DNA of 57,740 bases from JASFHF01 sp050123335 (GTDB lineage Bacteria > Pseudomonadota > Gammaproteobacteria > UBA12402), in the NCBI GenBank assembly GCA_050123335.1, contig JASFHH010000007.1, forward strand, positions 1 to 57,740, given 5' to 3'. This document shows, piece by piece, positions 32,242 to 41,712 of the stretch. The notes below the pieces were generated by a model. That model did not search any database, had not been told where the DNA came from, and saw only the letters and a program-made list of their open reading frames with translations. Positions within the stretch are counted from its first letter, which is position 1. Each line of letters begins with the position of its first letter. The position numbers and the translations under genes are program-made.

Positions 32242-33315
32242 ATGAAATCTAAAAAGAATACAGAGGAAAATATTTTTAAAACTTTAACAATTCGTAATAG
32301 CACGGCAGAATTTTTAATTTTTACTTCACAGGCAAATGAGCAAGGTATTGAGGTGCGAGTGCAAGACGAAAATGTTTGGCTTAACCAAAAGCTTATCGCT
32401 CAGCTTTTTGATGTGAGAATTCCGACAATTAATGAACATCTTAAGAACATTTTTTCTTCCCGAGAGTTAGAGGAAAAAGCAGTTATTAGGAATTTCCTAA
32501 TAACTGCCGCTGATGGAAAGCAGTACAATACGAAGCATTATAGTCTGGAAGCCATTATTGCCATTGGGTATCGTGTAAATTCTGTACAAGCTACTGATTT
32601 TAGGCGTTGGGCAACAAAAGTTCTTAAAGATTATGCGCTTAAGGGTTATGTGTTGGACAGTGAGCGATTAAAAAATGGCGCTTATTTGAGTAAAAAATAC
32701 TTTGATGATTTAATTCTTGAGATTCGAGATATTCGTGAAAGTGAACGTAATTTTTATCAAAAAATTACAGATATTTATACCACGGCTATGGACTATGATC
32801 TTAAATCGCCTATTACTAAAGATTTTTTTACAACAGTGCAGAATAAATTGCATTATGCTGTTCATGGTCATACTGCTGCTGAGTTGCTTGTGAAAAGAGC
32901 AGATCATAAGAAAGATTATATGGGGCTTACTACATGGAAGAATGCTCCAAAGGGAAAAATTTTTAAATCAGATGTTTCTGTAGCTAAAAATTATCTAAAT
33001 AAGAAAGAAATTGCTGGCTTAAATCGTATTGTTACAATGTACTTGGATTATGCTGAAGATCAGGCAGAAAAGGGCATACCGATGACGATGCGAGATTGGT
33101 CTAAAAAGCTAAATGCATTTTTACAATTTAATGAGAAAGAGGTTTTGCAAAATGCTGGCAATATAACGGCAGAGTTAGCAAAATCTTTCACCGAGAGTGA
33201 ATTTGAAAAATATCGCCCTATTCAAGATAAACTTTATGAGTCTGATTTTGATCGGGAGATAAAAAAGTTTTTGGTTGATGTCAAAAAAAATAGAGGCAGA
33301 AGGAAACTTTGTTGA
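32242..33315 (+). CDS. RhuM-family (virulence RhuM-like) protein
   Basis: 357 residues. The N-terminal region with RVQDENVWLNQKLIAQLFDVR, TINEHLKNIF, NTKHYSLEAIIAIGYRVNS and FRRWATKVLKDYALKGYVLD is the RhuM/KilA-like DNA-binding-type domain. The C-terminal part (FFTTVQNKLHYAVHGHTAAEL, MTMRDWSKKLNAFL) continues the family. RhuM is known from Salmonella pathogenicity island 3 and is common on mobile DNA; the molecular role is unclear. ATTGGAGAAG precedes the ATG. It is on the opposite strand to its neighbours and bracketed by duplicated envC ends, consistent with acquisition. Confidence 0.85.
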   Translation: MKSKKNTEENIFKTLTIRNSTAEFLIFTSQANEQGIEVRVQDENVWLNQKLIAQLFDVRIPTINEHLKNIFSSRELEEKAVIRNFLITAADGKQYNTKHYSLEAIIAIGYRVNSVQATDFRRWATKVLKDYALKGYVLDSERLKNGAYLSKKYFDDLILEIRDIRESERNFYQKITDIYTTAMDYDLKSPITKDFFTTVQNKLHYAVHGHTAAELLVKRADHKKDYMGLTTWKNAPKGKIFKSDVSVAKNYLNKKEIAGLNRIVTMYLDYAEDQAEKGIPMTMRDWSKKLNAFLQFNEKEVLQNAGNITAELAKSFTESEFEKYRPIQDKLYESDFDREIKKFLVDVKKNRGRRKLC

Positions 33316-33336
33316 GTAATGTAGCCACAATAAAAA

Positions 33337-34476
33337 TCAAGCTCTTTGCAGCCAGTTGGTAGGATTGATTGGGTCTGTATTATGACGAATTTCGAAATAT
33401 AATGCGCTGTTTTGGAAGCCGCCGCTATTGCCAACGGTGGCGATTACTTGGCCGGCATTAATAGCATCTCCTCTTTTCACATATAAACTTTGGTTGCGGC
33501 CGTATAAGGTTATATAGTGTTTTCCATGTTGTACAATGATTAATAGTCCAAAGCCATGCAGCCAGTCGGCAAAAATAACCTTGCCAGGGAAAATGGCGTG
33601 TATTTTTGTTCCGGCTGCTGCTTGGAGTAGCATACCGGTTGCATGCATTTTGCCATTCACCATGCTTTGTCCATATGATTGGATGATTTTGGCATTATTA
33701 ATTGGCCAATGTAATTTACCGCGCATTTGTGCAAAACTTTTTCCGGGAATGTAGCCGTAAGAATATTCGGTTTTTAATTCTTGAATAATATTAGTTAGAT
33801 GTTGTTTGTCTTTTAGTAATTTATCAAGTTGTTTGTTTTTGTTATTTAGTTCTTTAGAGGTTTTAACTAACAGTTGTTGACGGCGATTTTTTTCATGAAC
33901 GAATGCAATTCGATGTTGACGATAAGTATGTTGCATCGTTTGTAATTTATGCGTTTGAGTTTTGATACTTTTTGTGGTGGATTTTATATTTTGTGTTAGC
34001 CTTTCAATTTTATGAATAATATTCATTCTAGCCTGATTAAATTGCGCATAATAATATAAATAACGGCTAAGCTTGGTTGGGTCTTCCTGATTTAAAATAA
34101 TTTTAATATATGGTTGTCGCCCTAAAATATAAGAAGCATAAATTTGTTTGGCTAACAATTTTTTTTGAATATTTAGTTGTTGTTGATATTTAATTTGTTG
34201 ATGTTTGACTTTTTTAAGTTGTTGGTGTTTTGTATTTATTTGTGCTTGGTTATAATTAATTTTTTTTGCCAAATCGCCAATTTTTAGTTCGGTGTTTTTT
34301 AAGTTATTTTGAATATAACTACGTTTGCGCGCAATAGAAAATAAATTGTTTTTTAACTTATCAATTTTATTGATGATGGTTTGCAGCTTGTTGGTTTTTT
34401 TGGTTAAATTTGTAGTGCCATATACGGGACTAAAAATAAAACAGCAGATTATGATTGATAAGTGAATGTATTTCAT
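33337..34476 (-). CDS. envC: Murein hydrolase activator EnvC
   Basis: 379 residues: signal peptide (to about residue 20), a long coiled coil (about 25-250), and a C-terminal degenerate LytM/M23 domain (GMLLQAAAGTKIHAIFPGKV, FADWLHGFGLLIIVQHGKH, VGNSGGFQNSALYFEIRH). The zinc ligands of true M23 peptidases are incomplete, so it activates amidases rather than cutting peptidoglycan, as E. coli EnvC does at the septum. It overlaps gpmI by 4 nt. A second decayed copy of its last ~15 codons lies beyond the RhuM-like gene. Confidence 0.93.
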   Translation of the reverse strand: MKYIHLSIIICCFIFSPVYGTTNLTKKTNKLQTIINKIDKLKNNLFSIARKRSYIQNNLKNTELKIGDLAKKINYNQAQINTKHQQLKKVKHQQIKYQQQLNIQKKLLAKQIYASYILGRQPYIKIILNQEDPTKLSRYLYYYAQFNQARMNIIHKIERLTQNIKSTTKSIKTQTHKLQTMQHTYRQHRIAFVHEKNRRQQLLVKTSKELNNKNKQLDKLLKDKQHLTNIIQELKTEYSYGYIPGKSFAQMRGKLHWPINNAKIIQSYGQSMVNGKMHATGMLLQAAAGTKIHAIFPGKVIFADWLHGFGLLIIVQHGKHYITLYGRNQSLYVKRGDAINAGQVIATVGNSGGFQNSALYFEIRHNTDPINPTNWLQRA

Positions 34477-36023
34477 GAAAATTCTACTAAAGATTCTCCT
34501 GACATTTCTTTAGGTTGTGGCAGTCCCAATAAATATAACATGGTCGGAGCGATATCACATAATGCTCCTGCGGTATTGGTAATTTTTGCGGGGCGTCCAA
34601 CATAAATAAATGGAACTGGATTGCAAGTATGTGCAGTATGCGGCTGACCAGTTTCAGGATCAAACATTAATTCAGCATTACCGTGATCTGCGGTAATAAT
34701 GGTTTCACCACCAACTGTATTTAATGCTGCGACCACTTTTGCTAAACATTTATCTATACATTTGACGGCTTTAATGGCTGCTTTTAGTTTACCAGTATGT
34801 CCGACCATATCGCAATTGGCAAAGTTACAAATAATTACGTCATATTTTTTGCTTTCGATTGCGGAAACGAGTTTTTCGGTAATTTCCGGCGCGCTCATTT
34901 CTGGTTGTAAATCATAGGTGGCAACTTTTGGTGATGGGATTAAAATTCGATCTTCTCCTTCGTAAGGTTTTTCGACACCACCGCTTAAAAAGAAAGTTAC
35001 GTGTGCATATTTTTCGGTTTCAGCAATACGTAATTGATGTAAATGATTGTTGGCCAGATATTCGCCTAATGCATTAACTATTTTTTCTGGTGGAAATGCA
35101 ATTGGTAAATCAAAAGTTTGATCGTATTCGGCTAGTGTTGCATAACAACCTAATTTTACTACTTTCTTTCGTTTAAATTCTTTGAAGTCAGTTTCGGTAA
35201 ATGCGCGTGTAATTTCTCGTGCACGATCAGCACGATAATTCATAAAAATAATAGTGTCACCATCTTCGATTACAATTGGTTTTTCATTTTTTGCATGAAT
35301 GCTGGTGGGTTTGACAAATTCATCGGTTTCTTTGGCGATGTAAGCAAGTTTTAAGCCATCAATAGCGGTTTCTGCATGATGTGTTGCTTTGCCTAAAGTA
35401 AATAAATCATAAGCTTGTTGTACGCGATCCCAACGTTTATCACGATCCATAGCATAATAGCGGCCAACCAGAGAAATAATTTTGCCGACTTTAATTTCAG
35501 CAAATACATTTTCTAAATTTGTAATAAATTGTTCGGCGCTTTTTGGTGGGGTATCTCTGCCATCTAAAAAAGCGTGCATGAATAATTTTTTTGCGCCGCG
35601 CTTAGCTGCCAATTTCATCATCGCATGAATATGAGTTTCATGGCTGTGAATTCCGCCGTTTGACAGCAAGCCAAATACATGTACTGCTTTGTTATTGGCG
35701 ACTGCTTGATCGACTGCTTTGGTTAGTACGGAGTTTTCATAAAAAGAACCATCGTCAATGGCATTAGTGATGCGGCTTAAATCTTGATAAACGATTCTGC
35801 CGGCGCCTAAATTTAGGTGGCCAACTTCAGAATTTCCCATTTGTCCTTGGGGCAGACCTACATTGCAGCTTGATGCGGCAATTAAAGTGTGCGGATATTC
35901 TTGCCATAATTTGTCGAATGTAGGGGTGTTTGCCTGGGTAATAGCATTAGAATCTGGTTGGGGATTATAGCCCCAGCCATCTAAAATTATTAATAAAATG
36001 GGTCGGTGTGGTGTATTGGCCAT
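34473..36023 (-). CDS. gpmI: 2,3-bisphosphoglycerate-independent phosphoglycerate mutase
   Basis: 516 residues from ATG 36021-36023. Alkaline-phosphatase-fold enzyme with metal-binding LIILDGWGYN, catalytic serine in GQMGNSEVGHLNLGAG, FLDGRDTPP, MDRDKRWDR, NFANCDMVGHTG and TADHGNAE. It interconverts 3- and 2-phosphoglycerate in glycolysis. The start is fixed by AAAGGAG 8 nt upstream and by the promoter at 36048-36076; a more upstream ATG would lie before the transcription start. It heads the gpmI-envC operon. Confidence 0.95.
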   Translation of the reverse strand: MANTPHRPILLIILDGWGYNPQPDSNAITQANTPTFDKLWQEYPHTLIAASSCNVGLPQGQMGNSEVGHLNLGAGRIVYQDLSRITNAIDDGSFYENSVLTKAVDQAVANNKAVHVFGLLSNGGIHSHETHIHAMMKLAAKRGAKKLFMHAFLDGRDTPPKSAEQFITNLENVFAEIKVGKIISLVGRYYAMDRDKRWDRVQQAYDLFTLGKATHHAETAIDGLKLAYIAKETDEFVKPTSIHAKNEKPIVIEDGDTIIFMNYRADRAREITRAFTETDFKEFKRKKVVKLGCYATLAEYDQTFDLPIAFPPEKIVNALGEYLANNHLHQLRIAETEKYAHVTFFLSGGVEKPYEGEDRILIPSPKVATYDLQPEMSAPEITEKLVSAIESKKYDVIICNFANCDMVGHTGKLKAAIKAVKCIDKCLAKVVAALNTVGGETIITADHGNAELMFDPETGQPHTAHTCNPVPFIYVGRPAKITNTAGALCDIAPTMLYLLGLPQPKEMSGESLVEFS

Positions 36024-36047
36024 ATTTTTTATCTCCTTTCTTGTAAA

Positions 36048-36076
36048 ATTATACATGCTTGGTGTGGTTGCGACAA
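36048..36076 (-). promoter_or_regulatory. gpmI promoter
   Basis: Minus strand TTGTCG (36071-36076), 17-nt spacer, TATAAT (36048-36053), then a short leader with AAAGGAG. Confidence 0.7.
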
Positions 36077-36355
36077 TACAATTGAAATATAGTAATTATT
36101 CAGCGAGTTGACTCATAAATCAGGTTACCGAGAATATTGAGGCAGGTGTACAAAAAGTGATTCGTTGACTCATAAGATTACCTCCATATATGGGTAACCT
36201 TAATTATGAGTCAACTTGCTACGTATTAAACGATGTGCTTTGAGGTTTTTAAAATTTAAAAAAGTGTGTATAATGCGCCATATATATTTGAATTTTAAAC
36301 ATTAATAAATTTTGTGAACGTCATGAGGCAAAAATTGTGGTTAATTTAATGCCGT
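36077..36355. other. Gap with a palindromic element
   Basis: About 280 bases ahead of the methyltransferase fragment. The first half is the 119-bp palindrome 36102-36220; the rest is AT-rich with no ORF that matches a family. Confidence 0.5.
36102..36220. repeat. 119-bp palindromic element, family E
   Basis: Arms AGCGAGTTGACTCATAA...GGTTACC (36102-36129) and the complement at 36193-36220. A third copy of the left-arm sequence (GTTGACTCATAAGATTACC, 36164-36182) allows an alternative shorter hairpin with the right arm. Confidence 0.85.
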
Positions 36356-36877
36356 ATGGACCCATATAATGTGCAACAGCTTATGCGTAAATTTGGAATA
36401 CCTGATTTAATATATTCACGCATGTTTTTAATGCATTGCAATAACCCATATAAATATCTTTTAAAAATTAAGCAATGTGTTTCAAAAGATACATTTTTTG
36501 CATTAGAGGAACCAAATATTGGTAAAATGTATGCTAATGTAATTAATATTTATTTTGAAAAATTTGTAGATTTGATTTTACAATATGGGATATTTCGTAA
36601 AGAAAATTATAGTTTTGGAGAAGAATTAAGTAGTGTAGCAAAAAAAACAGGCAAAAAAGTAATTATTGCTGATAGTGATCAGCCTTTATTGAAAAGTGAT
36701 GATACTAAACAGATGATTAGGTTTTTGTTGCATGATTTAATTCCTATATTTAGTAGGTTAGGTTTAGCCGAGGATTGTTTTTTATCAGAAATGAAAAACA
36801 AAATTATTAAAGAACTTTTAGATAAAAATGATATTTTTGTTGGTTATTGTGAAATGAAACAAATTTTTTTCATATAA
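36356..36877 (+). pseudogene. SAM-dependent methyltransferase fragment lacking its N-terminal half
   Basis: 173 residues. IPDLIYSRMFLMHCNNPYKYL followed by CVSKDTFFALEEPN matches the middle and end of class I methyltransferases (DLI-x-x-R-x-L-x-H region). The glycine-rich SAM-binding motif that should precede it is missing: the frame is closed by a stop at 36347-36349 and no SD is seen. It is most likely a 5'-truncated pseudogene, or less likely an unusual short protein. The racemase gene follows 40 nt later. Confidence 0.5.
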
Positions 36878-36917
36878 AACAAATGCATTTGTATATTACT
36901 AATGTGAGGGCAATTTT

Positions 36918-37616
36918 ATGGCATTTAAACTTGGTATATTAGCTGGTATGGGTCCATTTTCTACAGGTCCATTTTTACAATCCGTATTGGATGAATGCAA
37001 AAAACAATATGGAGCAAAGTGGGATGCAGATTATCCGCATATGGTTATTTACTCACTTCCCACCCCATTTCATCCAAAGAAGAAGATTGATGATAAGAAA
37101 ATGTTAACTTGTTTAACGGAAGGGTTGAATACTTTGGTAAAAGCGGAAGTTAGTATTATCGCTATACCTTGTAATACAGTACATAAATATTATAAAAAAA
37201 TGCTTAAAGTATGTAAGGAAATTCCTTTGCTACATATTGTTGATGAAACCATGGAAGGTCTTAAGAAAAAAAATGACTCGTTAGTATCTATTTTAGGCAC
37301 TAGGTCCATTATAAAAAGTGGTTTGTATCAAAAAGGGTGCCAAAAGATAAAAAAAGAGATCTTTTGGACAGAAAAATTGCAGAAATTAATTGATGATTTG
37401 ATTACTACTTATAAGAAAAAAGGTGTTTGTGACAAAGTTCTTGAGCTTTGGACTGATGTTAAAAAATTGTTACACAACCATGAGGTTAGCGATGTTATTA
37501 TTGCTTGTACTGATCTTGCTTTTTGCCAAAATCATGCAAATAATGTAAAATTTAATTTGCATAATTCATCAAGAGTTTTAGCAAAAAAATTAGTGAATGA
37601 GTATGTGATTCATTAA
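36918..37616 (+). CDS. Aspartate/glutamate racemase family protein
   Basis: 232 residues. Both catalytic cysteines are visible: IAIPCNTVHKYY (about residue 84) and VIIACTDLAF (about residue 199). The N-terminus KLGILAGMGPFSTGPFLQSV matches the Asp-racemase/RacX fold. It interconverts D- and L- forms of an amino acid, probably aspartate or glutamate, but broad-specificity racemases share the motifs. GTGAGGG lies upstream. It may supply D-amino acids for the wall, or belong with the preceding methyltransferase fragment in a former small operon. Confidence 0.85.
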   Translation: MAFKLGILAGMGPFSTGPFLQSVLDECKKQYGAKWDADYPHMVIYSLPTPFHPKKKIDDKKMLTCLTEGLNTLVKAEVSIIAIPCNTVHKYYKKMLKVCKEIPLLHIVDETMEGLKKKNDSLVSILGTRSIIKSGLYQKGCQKIKKEIFWTEKLQKLIDDLITTYKKKGVCDKVLELWTDVKKLLHNHEVSDVIIACTDLAFCQNHANNVKFNLHNSSRVLAKKLVNEYVIH

Positions 37617-37793
37617 AAAAAAACAAAAATGTAAAGAGCAATGAAAAATCACGATTTAGCAGTTTTTTGTATAAAAAATAATTTTATTCTATAATTCCCT
37701 TGCAAAATAAGTTTTTTCTGGCAGAATGGTGCGCCCTTTTAGTGTCTATTCTTTAGGATGTGCTATTCTTAGGTGTAATCTACGAGGTTTATA

Positions 37794-39161
37794 ATGGCGG
37801 TTAAGGCATATTCACAATCATTTGGTCATGATGTAAGACAATCAGTGCGTTTGTCGTTGCCGCTTATTGCTGCGAATATAGTGCAGGCATCTAGCGGATT
37901 TTTGGGTACGCTGATGATCGCCCATCTTGGACGCGACAATTTAGCTGCTATGGCTTTGGGTGTTTCCGTATATTTTAGTTTGGTGGTGTTTTTGTTTGGA
38001 TTGTTATCATCAATTGGTGTAATGGTGGCACAGAATTATGGCGCTAAAAATCAAGCTGGAATGGAATCTTCTTTTTCGCAGGGTTTTATTTTAGCTTTAG
38101 TCAGTTGTGTGCCGATGATATTGATTTTGTGGTTTGCACCAATTATTTTTAGTTGGAGCGGTGAACCATATCATATTTCGCAGATTGCAACTAGCTATTT
38201 ACATGCTATGGTTTTGTGCGTAGTGCCGGTAGCTTTGTTGGTTTCTATGGAGCAATTTTTAATTGGAATGTCGCGTACGGGTTTGGTTTTGTGGATTAGT
38301 TTAGCCGAAGTGCCGTTTGAAATTTTATTTAGTTATGCGTTTATTTTTGGGCGTTTTGGTTTACCAAAGTGCGGTATAGCAGGGATTGGTTATGGTTTTG
38401 CGTTAGTGTTTTTGCTGACGGCTTTGGGTCTTGCTATTTTTTTATGTCGGTCTAAATTGTATCGACGATATAAATTATTTTCAGGGCTGATTTACTTTAA
38501 AGCAGAATATTTTTTTGAATTGTTACGTATTGGTTGGCCGATTGGTTGTATGTATGTAATTGAAGTAGTGTTGTTGTCGGTATTGGCTTTTATGATGGGT
38601 AGGGTAAACAGCGATGCGCTTGCTGCAAATAGAATTGCTCGGCAGTTTTTGCTAATGGGTATGATGTTTGTATTTGCGGTTTCGCAGGTTACTACGGTGC
38701 AGGTTGGTCAAGCTGTTGGCCGGAAAGATAAGTTAGGAATTAATCGCGCGATTTTAGCTAATTTGGTTTTTGGTTGTAGTGTAACGTTTGTAATTTCAGT
38801 TTGTTATATTTTATTTTCCAGAGATTTTATTAGTTTGGATGTTAATATAAATAATCCGCGTTTTGCAGCGTTGACCCATTATGCCACGGTTTTTCTGGCG
38901 TTTGCTGCTGTGTCACAAGTTTTTGATACATTGCGTTTTATTGCGATTGGCGCATTGCGTGGTTTGAAAGACACTCGTATTCCAATGTATATCAGCATTA
39001 TTGCTTTTTGGTTTATTGCATTGCCAATTTCGTGGGTTTTATGTTTTCCTTTAGGTTTTGATGGTAATGGGTTATGGATCGGTTTATTAATTGGTGTTTT
39101 AATTGGTGCGGTTGTTTTGTTGGTGCGTAATTATAAATTAGCGCGACAGGTTGAATTCTAA
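37794..39161 (+). CDS. MATE-family multidrug efflux protein (NorM-like)
   Basis: 455 residues with 12 predicted helices in two homologous halves. The first half holds QSVRLSLPLIAANIVQASSGFLGTLMI and SIGVMVAQNYGAKN; the second half has IGWPIGCMYVIEVVLLSVLAF, VTTVQVGQAVGRKD and LRGLKDTRIPM. It exports cationic compounds in exchange for Na+ or H+. CGAGGTTTATA precedes the ATG. It converges with ftsW, overlapping its end by 4 nt, and interrupts the place where murG normally follows ftsW. Confidence 0.92.
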   Translation: MAVKAYSQSFGHDVRQSVRLSLPLIAANIVQASSGFLGTLMIAHLGRDNLAAMALGVSVYFSLVVFLFGLLSSIGVMVAQNYGAKNQAGMESSFSQGFILALVSCVPMILILWFAPIIFSWSGEPYHISQIATSYLHAMVLCVVPVALLVSMEQFLIGMSRTGLVLWISLAEVPFEILFSYAFIFGRFGLPKCGIAGIGYGFALVFLLTALGLAIFLCRSKLYRRYKLFSGLIYFKAEYFFELLRIGWPIGCMYVIEVVLLSVLAFMMGRVNSDALAANRIARQFLLMGMMFVFAVSQVTTVQVGQAVGRKDKLGINRAILANLVFGCSVTFVISVCYILFSRDFISLDVNINNPRFAALTHYATVFLAFAAVSQVFDTLRFIAIGALRGLKDTRIPMYISIIAFWFIALPISWVLCFPLGFDGNGLWIGLLIGVLIGAVVLLVRNYKLARQVEF

Positions 39162-40309
39162 TACAAACTTTTCCGGAACCGTTCGCGAAAAACATCTTTT
39201 TTTCTGGCTTCATAATCAATGCGTAACAATATTGCGATTACTATGAAAGTAATTAATAAGCTGCTGCCGCCGTAGCTCATTAATGGTAGGGTTAAGCCTT
39301 TGGTTGGTAATAGACCGGAATTAACTCCCATGTTGACGATTGCCTGTGTTCCCATCCAGATGGCAAATCCATACGCCATGTATCCTTCTGCATGCATGCC
39401 GGCTAATTGTGCGCGTCGCCCGATCATGAGAATGCGAATAACCATTAGCGTATATAATGCGATTACAATTAGAATACCAATTAAACCTAATTCTTCGGCC
39501 AATACTGCAAATAAAAAATCCGTATGTGCTTCGGGTAAGTAAAATAATTTTTGAATACTGCTGCCTAAGCCTACACCAAAAATTCCGCCGCGGCCGAAAG
39601 CAATTAGTGATTGAGTTAATTGGTAACCACTATTGAATTGATGTGCCCATGGATTTAAGAATGCAGTTAGGCGGGCCATTCTATATGGGGATGAAATTGC
39701 TAGTATGCTGACAGCAATCGCAGCAAGTAATAATAATCCTACAAATTGCCACCAGCGTACCCCGCTTAAATATAACATGCTCATAGTGGTTATGGTAATT
39801 ACTACAGCAGTACCAAAATTTGGTTCTTTTAATAATAGAATAGAAATAATTCCAAGAATTACCATTGGTTTTAAAAATTCGGCTGGCTTGGTGCAAATTT
39901 CATGATTGCGTCTGGTTAGATAGCTCGCTAAATAAATTACGAATGCTAATTTAATAAATTCAGATACCTGCAATCTTATTGGGCCTGCGCCAATCCATCG
40001 CATACTGCCGTTTACTTGGTGACCAATGCCTGGAATTAGTACGGCGATTAATAATATTAATCCTGTTAGCAGCATAAGTTTACTAATTTTGTGCCAGAAT
40101 TTTATGTTGATGCGCATAATAATTAACAAAAATAGAATACCTAAAAAAATATGTGCGCTTTGGTTGTAAAAGAAATGAAAAGGTTGATGGTAGATGCGTT
40201 CTGAGATAGACGTAGAAGCAGAAGTAATCATTACTAGGCCGATAATCGATAATGCAGCTACAGTAAAGACAAAATATTTGTCGTACATGTTGGTTGTTAG
40301 TTTGTTCAT
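39158..40309 (-). CDS. ftsW: Septal peptidoglycan polymerase FtsW (SEDS family)
   Basis: 383 residues, about ten helices. SEDS motifs: GGSSLLITFIVIAILLRIDYEARK at the end, LKEPNFGTAVVITITTM, HTDFLFAVLAEELGLIG and WMGTQAIVNMGVNSGLLPTKGLTLPLMSYG. It polymerises septal peptidoglycan with FtsI. It is last gene of the dcw segment here. A family A palindrome separates it from murD. murG, murC, ddl and ftsQAZ do not follow. Confidence 0.95.
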   Translation of the reverse strand: MNKLTTNMYDKYFVFTVAALSIIGLVMITSASTSISERIYHQPFHFFYNQSAHIFLGILFLLIIMRINIKFWHKISKLMLLTGLILLIAVLIPGIGHQVNGSMRWIGAGPIRLQVSEFIKLAFVIYLASYLTRRNHEICTKPAEFLKPMVILGIISILLLKEPNFGTAVVITITTMSMLYLSGVRWWQFVGLLLLAAIAVSILAISSPYRMARLTAFLNPWAHQFNSGYQLTQSLIAFGRGGIFGVGLGSSIQKLFYLPEAHTDFLFAVLAEELGLIGILIVIALYTLMVIRILMIGRRAQLAGMHAEGYMAYGFAIWMGTQAIVNMGVNSGLLPTKGLTLPLMSYGGSSLLITFIVIAILLRIDYEARKKDVFRERFRKSLY

Positions 40310-40318
40310 ATCATCTCA

Positions 40319-40386
40319 GGGGGTTGGGTCTTTACTCATTACAAAGCAACAAACAAGGCATTTGTAATTATGTAAAGCCCCGTCCC
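40319..40386. repeat. Palindromic element, family A copy 3
   Basis: Between murD and ftsW. Imperfect arms GGGGTTGGGTCTTTACTCATT / TAATTATGTAAAGCCCCGTCCC; the loop carries GCAACAAACAAGGC, the complement-orientation of the loop in copies 1 and 2. Confidence 0.85.
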
Positions 40387-40392
40387 GCCTAC

Positions 40393-41712
40393 TTACAATC
40401 TTTCCACAATTTTTATAAATTCATTTCCTCGGTGTTGGTAGTCGTTAAACATGTCAAAACTAGCGCAAGCTGGTGATAGTAATACGATATCGTTTGGCAT
40501 AGCTGCATCATATGCAAGTTGTACTGCTTGTTGCAAATCATCGGCTATTTTAGTAGTGCAGCTATTTTGTAAAGTTTTTTTAAGAACACCTGCTGCTTCG
40601 CCAATTAAAATAGTTTGGCGTATGTGTTTTTTAGCTGCGGATTGTAGTGAAGTAAAATCAGCATTTTTGCCTAATCCTCCAGCGATTAAAATTATTTTGC
40701 CGGAAATGCTTTGGCCTAAGCCCGAAATTGCAGCCAAAGTTGCACCGACGTTGGTTCCTTTTGAATCGTTATACCATGCTACATTATTAATAGTTCGTAC
40801 TAGTTGACAGCGGTGTGGCAGGCCAGTAAATTTTTGTAAGGTTTTTAACATTGTTTTTTGATCAAAGCCTGCTGCGTCACCAATTGCTAGCGCAGCTAAA
40901 GCATTTTCCAAATTGTGTTGGCCGATTAGTTTTAATTTTTTAGTATTTAATAAAAGTTGTTTGCCTTTAGCTAGATATTGTTCGTTATCGTGTTTTATAA
41001 TTCCATATTGATTTTTTTCAGGCGCATCTAAACCAAAACTTATTACAGAATTTAGTTTTAAATTTTTCGTAGATTTTTCTGCGCGGTTTATCACTGCAGT
41101 TTCACAATTTTGGTAGATTTTCATTTTTGCAGCAGTGTATTCTTGCAGATTGTTGTAACGATCCATGTGATCTTCACAGACGTTTAACACAGTAGCAACT
41201 TTGGCGTGTAATGAAAATAAGGTTTCCAATTGAAAACTTGATAGTTCTAAAACATATAAATCAGCAGTAGGTAAGTCTAAAGCTGGTGTGCCGATATTTC
41301 CGCCAACCTGAACGTTAATTTTGGCATAACGCGCCATTTCACCTACAAGAGTTGTTATCGTGCTTTTAGCGTTCGATCCGGTGATAGCGATAATTGGTGC
41401 TTGCGTTGCTTGTGCAAATAATTCAATATCACCTACGTAAGGAATACCATTTTTAATCGCATTTGCAATTGCAGGTTCTTTTAAGGAGACACCCGGGCTT
41501 ATTATTAATAAATCAGCATTGTTAATAAATTTTGCGGAGATTTCGCCGAATGTGGTTGGAATGTTTTGATTTATTTGATCTGCTTCGGGTGGGTTAATGC
41601 GTGAATCTGTTACGCTTATTGGCCATCCTTGCCGTTTGCAGAAGTTGACGCAAGATAATCCGGTTTTGCCCAGCCCGACAATAACAACATTTTGGAATTT
41701 TTTTTTAGTCAT
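40393..41712 (-). CDS. murD: UDP-N-acetylmuramoylalanine-D-glutamate ligase
   Basis: 439 residues from ATG 41710-41712, which overlaps the mraY stop as ATGA; the longer frame reads into mraY and is not needed. N-terminal VVIVGLGKTGLSCVNF, ATP loop ITGSNAKSTITTLV, NVCEDHMDRY and HRCQLVRTINNVAWYNDSKGTN are Mur-ligase landmarks. The usual GTNGK P-loop reads GSNAK, as is common in MurD. It adds D-glutamate to UDP-MurNAc-Ala. Confidence 0.95.
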   Translation of the reverse strand: MTKKKFQNVVIVGLGKTGLSCVNFCKRQGWPISVTDSRINPPEADQINQNIPTTFGEISAKFINNADLLIISPGVSLKEPAIANAIKNGIPYVGDIELFAQATQAPIIAITGSNAKSTITTLVGEMARYAKINVQVGGNIGTPALDLPTADLYVLELSSFQLETLFSLHAKVATVLNVCEDHMDRYNNLQEYTAAKMKIYQNCETAVINRAEKSTKNLKLNSVISFGLDAPEKNQYGIIKHDNEQYLAKGKQLLLNTKKLKLIGQHNLENALAALAIGDAAGFDQKTMLKTLQKFTGLPHRCQLVRTINNVAWYNDSKGTNVGATLAAISGLGQSISGKIILIAGGLGKNADFTSLQSAAKKHIRQTILIGEAAGVLKKTLQNSCTTKIADDLQQAVQLAYDAAMPNDIVLLSPACASFDMFNDYQHRGNEFIKIVERL

